A DNA stretch of 17,773 nucleotides from RI-92 sp040235555 (GCA_040235555.1 JBECKZ010000119.1:1-17773), one strand, 5' to 3'; shown: positions 6,766 through 14,803, numbered from the stretch's first letter. A program made the numbers and translations. The notes: generated by a model not told the origin, from the letters alone.

Positions 6766-7680
6766 ATGAATCAGTCCGAAAGTATCTTTGATGAGATTCA
6801 AAGCATATTACAATCCAATTCTGTTTTTCGCGACCTGTTATCGCAAGAAAGCTATGACATGTTACTGGCTAACAGCCTTGTTCGAGCGCTCAATACGGAT
6901 GAGGTGCTCTGTCATCAGAACATGACAAGCCAGTCAATGTTTTTGATTATCAGCGGTGAACTGGAAGTCAGCATTCTCTCCGGTGAAAGTGTCATCACCT
7001 TAGCCAGGCGCTATAAAGGCGATCTGATTGGTGAAATAGCCGCCTTGTTTACAATGCCACACATTGCAACGGTAACTGCAACTCAACCGTCAGTGGTACT
7101 GGAAATACCCACGGAAATCTTTATTGGCATAATTTCCAATAACAATGACCTGCACAATGCCATTATTGGACGGTGTAAGAACCGTATCATCGATACCGCG
7201 TTACGCCATGTCCCGGCTTTTCGGGATCTCAATGAAACTGAATTAACTGAACTTTCCTATCTTTCAACTATTACGACAGCCGACAGGGGTGACATAATAA
7301 CTCGTGAAGGCGATAACGATTACAGTATTTATGTCGTTTGCAAAGGCGCCATACGTGTATTCACCCGAGTAAATGGTGTTGATGTGACCGTTGCATTACG
7401 CAGAGCCGGGGAATTTTTCGGTGAATATTCATATTTAACCGGGCAGGCACGAACCGCCTCTGTAGTAGCACTGACAGATCTACAACTCGTCAAAATGGAG
7501 GGCGAAGCCTTACACTCGTTTATGGAATATAACGAACCTACTGAAAGCTCTATCAAGCAGACAGCCATGCAGCGCAAAGCCATACTCGATAAACTACGCG
7601 AAATTGAGATTGAAGAAGAAAAGCAGATTGCAATCAAACGCCTGGACAGGATTAAGAGAATGTTAAAACCCAGCCTTTAA
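6766..7680 (+). CDS. Tandem cyclic-nucleotide-binding-domain protein without HTH
   Basis: A 304-aa soluble protein with two CRP-like cNMP-binding domains at about residues 15-130 and 148-255, then a charged helical tail (about 265-300). The phosphate-binding cassette of domain 2 is GEYSYLTGQARTASV (219-233) with the usual Arg229. In domain 1 it is GEIAALFTMPHIATV (89-103), with His where Arg normally stands. No helix-turn-helix follows either domain, so this is not a CRP/FNR-type DNA-binding regulator; signal relay through the tail or a partner is more likely. The ligand is unknown. It follows the Rieske gene by 246 nt with no clear promoter or terminator between, so shared transcription is uncertain. 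Confidence 0.85.
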   Translation: MNQSESIFDEIQSILQSNSVFRDLLSQESYDMLLANSLVRALNTDEVLCHQNMTSQSMFLIISGELEVSILSGESVITLARRYKGDLIGEIAALFTMPHIATVTATQPSVVLEIPTEIFIGIISNNNDLHNAIIGRCKNRIIDTALRHVPAFRDLNETELTELSYLSTITTADRGDIITREGDNDYSIYVVCKGAIRVFTRVNGVDVTVALRRAGEFFGEYSYLTGQARTASVVALTDLQLVKMEGEALHSFMEYNEPTESSIKQTAMQRKAILDKLREIEIEEEKQIAIKRLDRIKRMLKPSL

Positions 7681-7773
7681 TTTTGACTGATGAAACCGGA
7701 GCTAAAGGTCTTCTGTATATTTAGAGGTTAGATTAAAAATTATTCCTCGAGTCTGATGTTCGGTTAGAACTTT

Positions 7774-7867
7774 TTACTTTGATGCAAACCAAACCTGCTG
7801 GTTATTGCGACATTGGATCACAAGCGTAGCAATACTTCGGTAAACAAAGTCGTGGTAATCGTGCCAT
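7774..7867 (-). pseudogene. Frameshifted N-terminus of a REP-associated tyrosine transposase (RAYT)
   Basis: From an ATG at 7867 the minus strand reads MARLPRLCLPKYCYA. A one-base frame change near 7822 gives VIQCRNNQQVWFASK, ending in a stop at 7774. RAYT (TnpA-REP, Y1_Tnp family) proteins begin MARLPRLxLPGYxHHVIQRGNNRQxxFFA, so both pieces match in order and spacing. The catalytic HUH and Tyr motifs are absent, because the gene is cut about 30 codons in. The family assignment rests on recalled consensus. It is clearly not a working gene. Confidence 0.65.
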
Positions 7868-8030
7868 CCTACAACCCTTGTTAGATAATAGCTGGTTACG
7901 GTTTTATGATTCTATAGATGTCAACAACTTCCCTTGCTAACGCATTGTTACTGAAACATCTTTTCCAGATTACGGCAGTCTGCCCGGGCGACAGTCTTGA
8001 CTCAGACTTCTAAATTGTGAGGCATTTAAC

Positions 8031-8039
8031 TGGTATAAT
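8031..8039 (+). promoter_or_regulatory. Extended -10 promoter of the lipoprotein gene
   Basis: TGGTATAAT contains a perfect -10 box (8034-8039) with the TGn extension. No good -35 is found at 16-18 bp, which is usual for extended -10 promoters. It lies about 50 nt from the ATG at 8096. Confidence 0.6.
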
Positions 8040-8095
8040 TATTATTAGTTCTGTTAGAGTTTTATTCTGGTTTGTAAGTAATGAGGAGTTTTGCT

Positions 8096-9016
8096 ATGCG
8101 TTCTCTATACTTGTTTAGCTTACTGGCTAGCTTATCTCTGGCCCTGGCCGGTTGCGGTGGCGGTAGTGGCTCAGCGACTGGACAGGTGAGCGTGGGTATT
8201 ACGGATGCCCCGGTAGATAGCGCGGAAGCGGTAGTCATCCATGTCACATCTGCCACCCTGCATGGACCGAGCGGCGATACAACGTTTGATGTGCTGGACC
8301 CTACGACCAGTACTCCAGGTCGAGATATTGATTTACTAAAATTCCAGGGTGGACAGTGGACGGGTTTGTTTGATGCTACCGTTACTGCTGGCCACTACAG
8401 CTGGATAAGGTTAGGAATCGACCTCGCGAAGTCGTATATACAGATTAATGGTGCACAATATCTCCTGCGTTGCACCAGTTGTGACAATGTCGGGTACAAA
8501 ATCAATACCAGTTTCAACGTGGCGCAGGATGCCACGTTAACCATGATGCTGGATTTTGATCTGCGCAAATCGATTACCGATCCGAGCAGCGCAAACCAGG
8601 ATTATATTTTGCGCCCCACTGTTCGCCTGGTTGAAAGCGCCGCGAGTGGCTCGATCAGTGGCAGCGTTGATCCTTCACTACTGGATTTTTCAAACGGCAA
8701 TGTGTGCAGTGTCTATGTGTTTGCTGGATCGAATGCAACACCAGACGATATCTATATCCCGATTGGTTCTACGATACCCACGACCAATCCAGTCACCACC
8801 GCGAACGTGACGGGTACAGGCCCTTATAGCTATACCGCGTCTTTTCTTCCGGCAGGTGATTACACCATCGCAGTAACGTGTGATGCAGCTAGTGATTCTG
8901 CAGCAAGCAACGACACACTGACGTTCAGCTATGCACAAAATGTAACTGTCACCGCCGGCACAACAACAATGCAACCTTTTCCTGCAACACAACCGCTAGT
9001 ACAAACCACCCCTTAA
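8096..9016 (+). CDS. DUF4382-type lipoprotein
   Basis: A 306-aa lipoprotein precursor. The lipobox LAGC ends at Cys20, followed by GGGSGS, a flexible linker without Asp at +2, so an outer-membrane location is likely. Residues about 30-180 carry the DUF4382 pattern: VSVGITDAPVDSAEAVVIHV near the start and LRPTVRLVE (172-180) near the end. The second half (about 183-295) is a Ser/Thr-rich beta domain with PAGDYTIAVTC (252-262). Function is unknown for this family. The frame also offers an ATG at 8081, but GAGGAG within that stretch lies 7 nt before the ATG at 8096, which also gives a normal signal peptide. It is a single-gene unit with its own promoter and a strong terminator. Confidence 0.88.
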   Translation: MRSLYLFSLLASLSLALAGCGGGSGSATGQVSVGITDAPVDSAEAVVIHVTSATLHGPSGDTTFDVLDPTTSTPGRDIDLLKFQGGQWTGLFDATVTAGHYSWIRLGIDLAKSYIQINGAQYLLRCTSCDNVGYKINTSFNVAQDATLTMMLDFDLRKSITDPSSANQDYILRPTVRLVESAASGSISGSVDPSLLDFSNGNVCSVYVFAGSNATPDDIYIPIGSTIPTTNPVTTANVTGTGPYSYTASFLPAGDYTIAVTCDAASDSAASNDTLTFSYAQNVTVTAGTTTMQPFPATQPLVQTTP

Positions 9017-9037
9017 TATTGTCCAGGCAATATCCTG

Positions 9038-9073
9038 TTCAAACCCACCCGCCGACTGGCGGGTGGGTTTGAA
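9038..9073. terminator. 16-bp perfect hairpin, bidirectional terminator-like
   Basis: The stem runs 9038-9053 with 9058-9073 and the loop is GACT. It starts 22 nt after the lipoprotein stop, in the gap between convergent transcription units. There is no long U-run, only TTT at the stem top, so termination efficiency is uncertain. Confidence 0.7.
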
Positions 9074-9116
9074 ATCCAGGTCACAGTGCATTCAGGATCT
9101 TGTTAGAACGCCTAAG

Positions 9117-9135
9117 AGCTCTCTGAGCTGTTTTT
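9117..9135 (+). terminator. Second, weaker plus-strand terminator
   Basis: AGCTC-TCT-GAGCT hairpin (9117-9129), then G and TTTTT (9131-9135). It is downstream of the lipoprotein gene and may back up the 9038-9073 hairpin. Confidence 0.45.
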
Positions 9136-9152
9136 GTTCCAGTCTGTTAAAT

Positions 9153-9842
9153 TTACTTGTTCAGTCGCCTTCCATGGCGATTCAACCAGTAACCAGCAAA
9201 AATGATAACGATGATAAGCCCGATAATCACCGTTGGTGCCCAGGGAGCCAAATCCGCGACATGTGATTGGAGGCCAAACAGGATATAGGCCCATGCCGCT
9301 ATTGCCAGATAAGTCCCAGCAAGCACCACTGATACAGTCAACCACGCGGGAAATCCGAGCAAAAACCCGATAGCACTCCCCACGACCGGCCCCGTCATCC
9401 AGAATGGGAACCAGACGAAAACAAACAGACCAATGATGCCATAGCGGCGTACCTTGACCTGATGATGCTCAGCAACGGACCTGGTGTTATCCAGAAAGTG
9501 TTTAAGACGAGGAAAGACGACCAGCTTGCGCATACTAAAAACAAACAAGGGATAAAACAAAAGCACCAACACTGTCTCTATCCACATGTTGACCGACACC
9601 ACCAGGGCGTGTCCATAACCACTTGCATAACCTATGGACAGGGATACGGCCCGACCAAAGACAACGTTGCTAAAGCTCATGGCCCCGATCATTCGTGATA
9701 CCTGGGGTGACCAAAATGCTGTCATCCCCATTGCTGCCAGACCTAAAAATGCGATGGCAATACCAAGCCACAGGATGTGTCCTTCAGTCGTTCTGAATAA
9801 CCTGCGCCAGGCCGGTCGGTTTATATTTGTTTTTGCATTCAT
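9153..9842 (-). CDS. Sm_multidrug_ex-type small integral membrane protein
   Basis: A 229-aa inner-membrane protein with about five to six hydrophobic segments. The stretch FPFWMTGPVVGSAIGFLLG (about residues 148-166) matches the conserved P-x-TG-x-x-xG...LLG core of the putative small multidrug export family (COG2426-like). The family name implies export, but its true substrate is unproven. The start is uncertain: ATG at 9842 gives a typical basic N-terminus but a poor ribosome binding site, while a GTG at 9938 behind GGGGGAA would add 32 atypical residues. It is the last gene of the minus-strand cation module. Confidence 0.75.
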   Translation of the reverse strand: MNAKTNINRPAWRRLFRTTEGHILWLGIAIAFLGLAAMGMTAFWSPQVSRMIGAMSFSNVVFGRAVSLSIGYASGYGHALVVSVNMWIETVLVLLFYPLFVFSMRKLVVFPRLKHFLDNTRSVAEHHQVKVRRYGIIGLFVFVWFPFWMTGPVVGSAIGFLLGFPAWLTVSVVLAGTYLAIAAWAYILFGLQSHVADLAPWAPTVIIGLIIVIIFAGYWLNRHGRRLNK

Positions 9843-9965
9843 ATCCACAGTAGTAATTATCGGGGTCTGATCACAATTCTTTATATTATCAAATAAAACT
9901 ATACGACCAGTAGCACATTCAGAGAATCCCTTCAGCACTTCCCCCGGTTTAAAAACAGTCGTTGC

Positions 9966-11009
9966 CTAACTAGCCGTTATTTCACGGTGGGCAATACCGT
10001 GCATGAGTCGGCCAAGAATATCCGCACCGGTAATCACGCGTTTTTGATCCTTGCCCCATACAAGAATCAGATCGTCATCAATGACGTCATCTGCACTGTC
10101 TGCCGCATAGACCTTGAGTTGCGATAACACCTTGCCCAACAGGATGCTGGAATCGTGCACGATGATCGGACGATGACAATAGGCGGCCGGATTCAGTGGT
10201 TCCGAGCCAAACAACGCAGCGCGCAAGAAGGCATTGGCATTCATCACCCAGAACGGTTCACCTCCCACATCTGTCAAGACCACCCATTTTTTGCCCGAGG
10301 CATTCACCTGTTGCAGGAACGGATCACGAATATCGCGTTGGAACGGCGGAAATAGCACGCGATCATTTTCAGTCGTCACCGGGATGACGCTTCTTGGATC
10401 AAGAGGCTCGCCCTCCGTAGCGATCATCATGTCATCCATGGCCAGGAAGTTCAGAGCCCCGATTCCTTCCAGACGATCGATATCGGTATTTCTGGCGGCA
10501 ATGTGTTTCTTGATCACGGTGCGCAAATCACTCTCTGCGTAATAGTGCATTGCTTCCTTGCCCAACCATAAGTCAAGCAGCATTGCCGTGGGCTTGGCCA
10601 TGGGGAAGAGAATTATCTGGTAAAATCGTAATACTGGTGCCAACATCCCTCCCATTTTCAAGGCATGCCGCGAAAAATAAGCCTGTGGCGCGATCTCACC
10701 CAGAAATGTAATCAGGATAGTGGAAAAAAAGAATGCGGCAACGCCAGTCAGTATCGAATTTGCCAGCAATGCTAACAGGACGTTGATACCGACATTGCCC
10801 CACAGGATAGTGGTCAGTAAAAAGTTACTGTCCTTGCGCAAGTGCATTATTTTGTCTGCATAGCGGTTACCCGCCGAATACTCTACCTCCAGGCGCATAC
10901 GGCTGATACCCAGCAAGGCAAGATTCAGGCCGGAGAACATTGCAGACTGAGAGATACAGAACACAATTCCCAGCCAGGTAATTACATGGGTAACGCTGAG
11001 TTCGTACAT
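9966..11009 (-). CDS. DUF21/CNNM-type membrane protein with degenerate CBS-like C-terminus
   Basis: A 347-aa inner-membrane protein. The DUF21 (CNNM transmembrane) domain covers about residues 1-150, with SAMFSGLNLALLGIS (22-36), GNVGIN (71-76) and FLGEIAPQAYFSRHAL (102-117), all typical of the CorB/CNNM family, which moves Mg2+ and is linked to Na+. The C-terminal part (about 190-340) fits a CBS pair in length, but its motifs are weak. No CorC_HlyC domain follows, so it is shorter than full CorB/CorC proteins. The ribosome binding site is poor. It lies 74 nt after the P-type ATPase and 123 nt before the Sm_multidrug_ex gene on the same strand, which suggests an ion homeostasis operon. Confidence 0.85.
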   Translation of the reverse strand: MYELSVTHVITWLGIVFCISQSAMFSGLNLALLGISRMRLEVEYSAGNRYADKIMHLRKDSNFLLTTILWGNVGINVLLALLANSILTGVAAFFFSTILITFLGEIAPQAYFSRHALKMGGMLAPVLRFYQIILFPMAKPTAMLLDLWLGKEAMHYYAESDLRTVIKKHIAARNTDIDRLEGIGALNFLAMDDMMIATEGEPLDPRSVIPVTTENDRVLFPPFQRDIRDPFLQQVNASGKKWVVLTDVGGEPFWVMNANAFLRAALFGSEPLNPAAYCHRPIIVHDSSILLGKVLSQLKVYAADSADDVIDDDLILVWGKDQKRVITGADILGRLMHGIAHREITAS

Positions 11010-11083
11010 GGGAGTGACTCTTTGACGTAAGTGAGTATGTGTTAAATCATTTTATAAAGATATTGCTCCATCGCTTTTCGACA

Positions 11084-13753
11084 TCAGGCGGACAAGACAC
11101 GCACGCCACGCCGCACCAGCCACTTGCGCATTTCCTCGATGGCAAAGATCACTAACGGCGCAACCACGATCAAGCTCCATACCCATAGCGGCACGGTGGC
11201 CGTTGAGAACACGCGGTACAGTGCCGGTATATTGGTGACCAACAGGATGAAGCCGATCTCCACCACGATGCCCAGTACAATCCAGTGGTTGATGCGGGTA
11301 AAGTAGCTCAATGCCGACTGGCGGTTGGTGCGGCAGGCCATGACATTACCGATTTGGCAAAAGATGATCGTGGCAAGAAAGGCCGCAGAGGCTTCGGCAA
11401 ACAACGGCTGGTTGTCATTTGTTGGCATGCCCCAGTGCCAGCCACCCTGATAAAGCACAAGGAAAAACACCGCGAATGACAGACCCGCCTCGGCAAGACC
11501 GATAATGCCATAACTGCGCAGGAAGGTCCGATAACTCACCAGGCGTTCGTGACGACTGACAGGCGGGCGCTGCATGACATCCTTTTCCGGTGGCTCATTG
11601 CCCAGGCCGATGGCAGGCAGAATGTCGGTGAGCAGATCGATGGAAAGGATCTGGATTACTGTCATGGGCAGGGGAATAGGAAAGATCACATAGGCAATGA
11701 ATGGCAGGATCTCCGGCACGTTGCTGGTCAGGATATAGGTGATGAACTTCTTGATGTTGTCATAGACTGCCCTGCCTTCCTCGATTGCCCTGACGATGGT
11801 CGCGAAATTATCATCCAGCAGGATGATATCCGAGGCCTCCTTGGTCACGTCGGTGCCCCGCTTGCCCATGGAGACACCGATGTCAGCCCGTTTGAGTGCC
11901 GGTGCATCGTTAACGCCATCGCCGGTCACCGCCACCACTTCCCGCATTTCCTTGAGGGCAGTGACAATGCTCAACTTCTGCTCGGGGGCGATGCGTGCAA
12001 ATACCACTTCGCCACCACGGAGGGTATCGATAAGTTCTTCCGTGTCCATTGCATCCAGCAATTCACCGGTTATTACCTTGGGCGCGGTGACAATACCCAG
12101 CTTGCGGGCGATATAGGAAACCGTCTCGCCCTTATCACCACTGATGACAATGATCTTAATACCTGCGTTCTTGCAGGCCTGCACTGCGGCAGGTACCTCC
12201 GACCGCGGCGGATCCACCATGGCCACATGGCCAACAAACACCAGGTTACCGACACTGTTGTCGACGTCGACCTCACGGTAGGCCAGGCTCAACACACGCA
12301 GTCCCTGGTTGGCATAGCTGTCGGCCTGCTTCATCAGCATGCGGCGCTCATCTTCGCTCATCCCGCGAACCTGGCCATCGTGGTGTACCTGGCTACACAG
12401 ATCCAGCATGACATCCGGCGCACCTTTGACCGTCAGGTATCGGGTATCGCCCTGGGTATGATAAAGACTCCACATGTGTTTACGTTCCGCAGCGAATGGC
12501 TGGCTGTCCAGCAGCTCGAAGCGTGAATTCAGGCTGTCATAACCGGCCCGGGCATTCGCGAATTCCGCCAGTGCCACCTCGGTGGGATCCCCCTGGAAGA
12601 TCGAATTGCCGTGATCGCCATTGGTACTAATAACGTCATTGCACAATGCCATGATCTCCACCATGGGGGTCGCAGCCGGGTTGGCGTCGAATGCCTCACC
12701 ATCATCCGCGTCGAATTCCTGGAAGTTAAGATAGAGTTTTTCGACATGCAGCTTGTTCTGAGTGAGGGTGCCGGTCTTGTCGGTGCAGATCACCGTAGTA
12801 CTACCGAGGGTCTCTACAGAAAGGATCTGCTTGACCACGGCGTTTTCCTTCCCCATCTTCACCGAAGACTGGGTCAGTGCCAGGGTCACCGTCGGCAACA
12901 AACCTTCCGGCACATTGGCCACGATGATGCCAATGGCAAAGATCAAATTCGTCCACAACGGATTGCCAATGAAAAACCCAATGACAAAAAATACCAGGCC
13001 AATACCCACGGCCAGGTAGGTAATCTTGCGTACAAAGTAAGCCAGCTCCTTCTGCATGGGCGTGAGATCCTGCTGAACGCCCTGGGACAATTCGGATATC
13101 GCACCAATACTGGTGGAACGCCCGGTTCGGGTGATCAGGATCCGGCCATGACCCTTGATGATGGTGGCACCGGATGCCGCTTGCATGTCGGCATGTATCT
13201 CGTCCTCGGCTACCTGCTTGGTCACAGGCTCGGACTCGCCAGTGATGATCGATTCATCCACCAACAACTGACTGGACTCGATGATGACACCGTCAGCACA
13301 AATCTTGTCGCCTTCCTGGACGAACAATACATCGCCGGGTACCACTTCCTTGGCATCCAGCAGGATCTTTTCCCCGTCGCGTAGCAGCACCACTTCTCTG
13401 GGGATGTAATCGAGAAACGACATCATCATTTTCTCGACCTTGTAGTTCTGGATGAATGACACCAGCGCGTTCAGCACAACCACAACCAGCAAAGCCACCG
13501 CGATCAGTTCGTAACCCTGTCCGGGCAACATGTAATGGGCTACCCAGGAAAGTATCGACGATGCCAGCAACAATAGGGGAAACAGCGCGAGAAATTCTTC
13601 CAACAGCATACGCAATGGAGAACGCGCCCGGTGGAAGCGGATCTCGTTGCTGCCATAGCGTTTCTTGCGTTCCTGGGCCTCTGCCGTACTCAGGCCGCCG
13701 GCATCACAGGATAATCCCTGGAACAACGACGCTTTGTTCTTGAATGTTTCCAT
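11084..13753 (-). CDS. P-type ATPase resembling Na,K-ATPase alpha subunit (P2C-like)
   Basis: An 889-aa cation pump. In order it shows the N-terminal domain (about 1-70), the actuator TGES (171-174), M4 VANVPEGLLP (278-287), the phosphorylated Asp325 in DKTGTLTQN, KGAPD (443-447), TGDGVNDAP (610-618) and the C-terminal helices. M4-M6 look like Na,K-ATPase rather than SERCA: PEGLL instead of PEGLP, TSNVPEILPF (676-685), and IDLLTDILPA (705-714). Glu283, Ser677, Asn678, Glu681, Asp706 and Asp710 align with ion-site residues Glu327, Ser775, Asn776, Glu779, Asp804 and Asp808. In M8, Gln800 matches Gln923 but Asn803 replaces Asp926. The M7-M8 loop is short and lacks the SYGQ beta-subunit site. Ions and direction are unproven; Ca2+ transport remains possible. 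The ribosome binding site is weak. Confidence 0.9.
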   Translation of the reverse strand: METFKNKASLFQGLSCDAGGLSTAEAQERKKRYGSNEIRFHRARSPLRMLLEEFLALFPLLLLASSILSWVAHYMLPGQGYELIAVALLVVVVLNALVSFIQNYKVEKMMMSFLDYIPREVVLLRDGEKILLDAKEVVPGDVLFVQEGDKICADGVIIESSQLLVDESIITGESEPVTKQVAEDEIHADMQAASGATIIKGHGRILITRTGRSTSIGAISELSQGVQQDLTPMQKELAYFVRKITYLAVGIGLVFFVIGFFIGNPLWTNLIFAIGIIVANVPEGLLPTVTLALTQSSVKMGKENAVVKQILSVETLGSTTVICTDKTGTLTQNKLHVEKLYLNFQEFDADDGEAFDANPAATPMVEIMALCNDVISTNGDHGNSIFQGDPTEVALAEFANARAGYDSLNSRFELLDSQPFAAERKHMWSLYHTQGDTRYLTVKGAPDVMLDLCSQVHHDGQVRGMSEDERRMLMKQADSYANQGLRVLSLAYREVDVDNSVGNLVFVGHVAMVDPPRSEVPAAVQACKNAGIKIIVISGDKGETVSYIARKLGIVTAPKVITGELLDAMDTEELIDTLRGGEVVFARIAPEQKLSIVTALKEMREVVAVTGDGVNDAPALKRADIGVSMGKRGTDVTKEASDIILLDDNFATIVRAIEEGRAVYDNIKKFITYILTSNVPEILPFIAYVIFPIPLPMTVIQILSIDLLTDILPAIGLGNEPPEKDVMQRPPVSRHERLVSYRTFLRSYGIIGLAEAGLSFAVFFLVLYQGGWHWGMPTNDNQPLFAEASAAFLATIIFCQIGNVMACRTNRQSALSYFTRINHWIVLGIVVEIGFILLVTNIPALYRVFSTATVPLWVWSLIVVAPLVIFAIEEMRKWLVRRGVRVLSA

Positions 13754-13786
13754 CTGGAGACAAACACTAAAGGGGATTAATAACCA

Positions 13787-14560
13787 TTATTCATTCGAAG
13801 ATTCGTCCAGTCGTTTTTCTGCTTCGCGTACCCGCTCGGCTTTCGAGACTTCCTGGAAATGTTCTACATCTCCATAAATACCAGGCTGGCGTTGACTCAA
13901 TTCCGCAATGGTGGAATCACGGCCATAGATAATTACGTTGTCACCTTCTTCCAACCTGGTTTCGCCATTTGGTGTACCAATGAATTCGCCGCTGACTCTT
14001 TCGATGCCGAGTATTAAAAGCCCTTCATCGCGTAGATTTAAATTTGCCAGAGTTTGATTGGCAAGCCAGCTTTCAGGGTCAACGTGCATTTCACTGACTT
14101 TATATTCACCCGCCAGGTGCAAAAGACTGGCATAATCTCTGATTTCCAGACGCGTATAACGACTGAGCATGCGTTCTATCATTTTCGAAAGTTGACGGTC
14201 CACCCAATGACTGGATGAAATCGCCCATAGCCCGACCACACCGGAAATCAGCAGGACAATTTTGAGTGTCAGCATGGTACCCGTTTCTTCGCCCACAAAC
14301 GTGAGAATGAGTGATGTGAGTACTGCCGCGATACCGGCATTTCCAAACAACATTAACAACAGAATGATGCGACGGCGTACTGGATGCGTAACAATATTTT
14401 CCGATTCGGAAGTCGTAAAACCTGTACCGGTAAATGCGGAGCGTGCTTGAAAACGCGCCGACTCCCGGGACATTCCTGTATAAGTAAGGGCAATTGTTGC
14501 GATGCGCGTAACCAACAAAGACACCGACAAGACCAGGAATAATGACAGTATCGCTAACAA
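13787..14560 (-). CDS. Small membrane protein with TrkA_C domain and P-loop-like segment
   Basis: A 257-aa protein with TTG as the likely start, behind AGAAGG; a stop lies 8 codons upstream in frame, so no ATG is available. Hydrophobic segments are near 2-27, 64-88 and 97-117. Between the first two lies SAFTGTGFTT (41-50), similar to the pore-loop signature of TrkH/KtrB K+ channels. Residues about 150-225 form a TrkA_C (RCK C-lobe) domain, with LANLNLRDEGLLILGI (171-186) and LEEGDNVIIYGRDSTI (203-218), which in other proteins senses ligands and gates transport. There is no TrkA_N domain, so no NAD binding is expected. It lies 33 nt before the P-type ATPase on the same strand. Function is inferred; regulator or small channel are both possible. 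Confidence 0.8.
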   Translation of the reverse strand: MLAILSLFLVLSVSLLVTRIATIALTYTGMSRESARFQARSAFTGTGFTTSESENIVTHPVRRRIILLLMLFGNAGIAAVLTSLILTFVGEETGTMLTLKIVLLISGVVGLWAISSSHWVDRQLSKMIERMLSRYTRLEIRDYASLLHLAGEYKVSEMHVDPESWLANQTLANLNLRDEGLLILGIERVSGEFIGTPNGETRLEEGDNVIIYGRDSTIAELSQRQPGIYGDVEHFQEVSKAERVREAEKRLDESSNE

Positions 14561-14702
14561 TGGATTAGCCTTCTGGTTGCACTATTTTTTGTTCAGGAAA
14601 ATGGCCAAAACTATAAATAAGTATAAACCTATATTTTCTCCGAGAATGGGAAATACAAAGACGGGAAAGCAGATAGAGGGACTCTGAATTGAGCAATTAT
14701 TT

Positions 14703-14803
14703 AGTCTATTTTCTGGATCTTCCCCTTTTCGGTTAACCTGGTCTAAGTCCTTAGGCAAAACCTCGATTGCCCGGATCCCGGGTTTTTACTCTGACTCCTA
14801 ATA
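14703..14803 (-). repeat. Probable third RAYT-element relic with end-like motif and CCCGG hairpin
   Basis: On the minus strand this begins ATTAGGAGTCAGAGTAAAAA (14802-14783), followed by a CCCGG-ATC-CCGGG hairpin (14770-14782). CGAGGTTTTGCCTA and CCAGGTTAACCG then resemble CTCGGTTTTGTTTA and CACAGGTTCAACG in the relic at 4475-4665. The protein reading is too broken to identify alone, so the assignment depends on these alignments. On the plus strand the hairpin is followed by TTTTT (14783-14787) and would look like a terminator, but no plus-strand gene ends here. The block lies in the 275-bp gap upstream of the cation module, where any leader or promoter of that module must also be. Confidence 0.4.

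Larger units (their letters stand above)
7681..8095. other. Gene-free region with transposase relic and lipoprotein promoter
   Basis: No intact gene. The part 7774-7867 is a broken RAYT start on the minus strand. Between 7970 and 8012 the minus strand carries GAGTCA followed by CCCGGGC, which resembles the layout at 14771-14798 next to another probable relic, so the remnant element may reach to about 8010. The lipoprotein promoter follows at 8031-8039. Confidence 0.5.

Noticed and set aside
7681..8095. Riboswitch or small RNA upstream of the lipoprotein
   Set aside because: No conserved riboswitch core was recognised, and most of the region reads as transposase debris plus a plain extended -10 promoter.
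11549..12526. 325-codon open frame on the plus strand
   Set aside because: It is the opposite-strand shadow of the P-type ATPase, which has all its catalytic motifs in the other frame.
12611..13384. 257-codon open frame on the plus strand
   Set aside because: It is also antisense to the P-type ATPase, with His- and Gln-rich composition typical of a shadow frame.
14770..14787. CCCGG hairpin with TTTTT as a plus-strand terminator
   Set aside because: No plus-strand gene ends upstream of it. It is better explained as part of the repeat relic, although it could still stop stray transcription.
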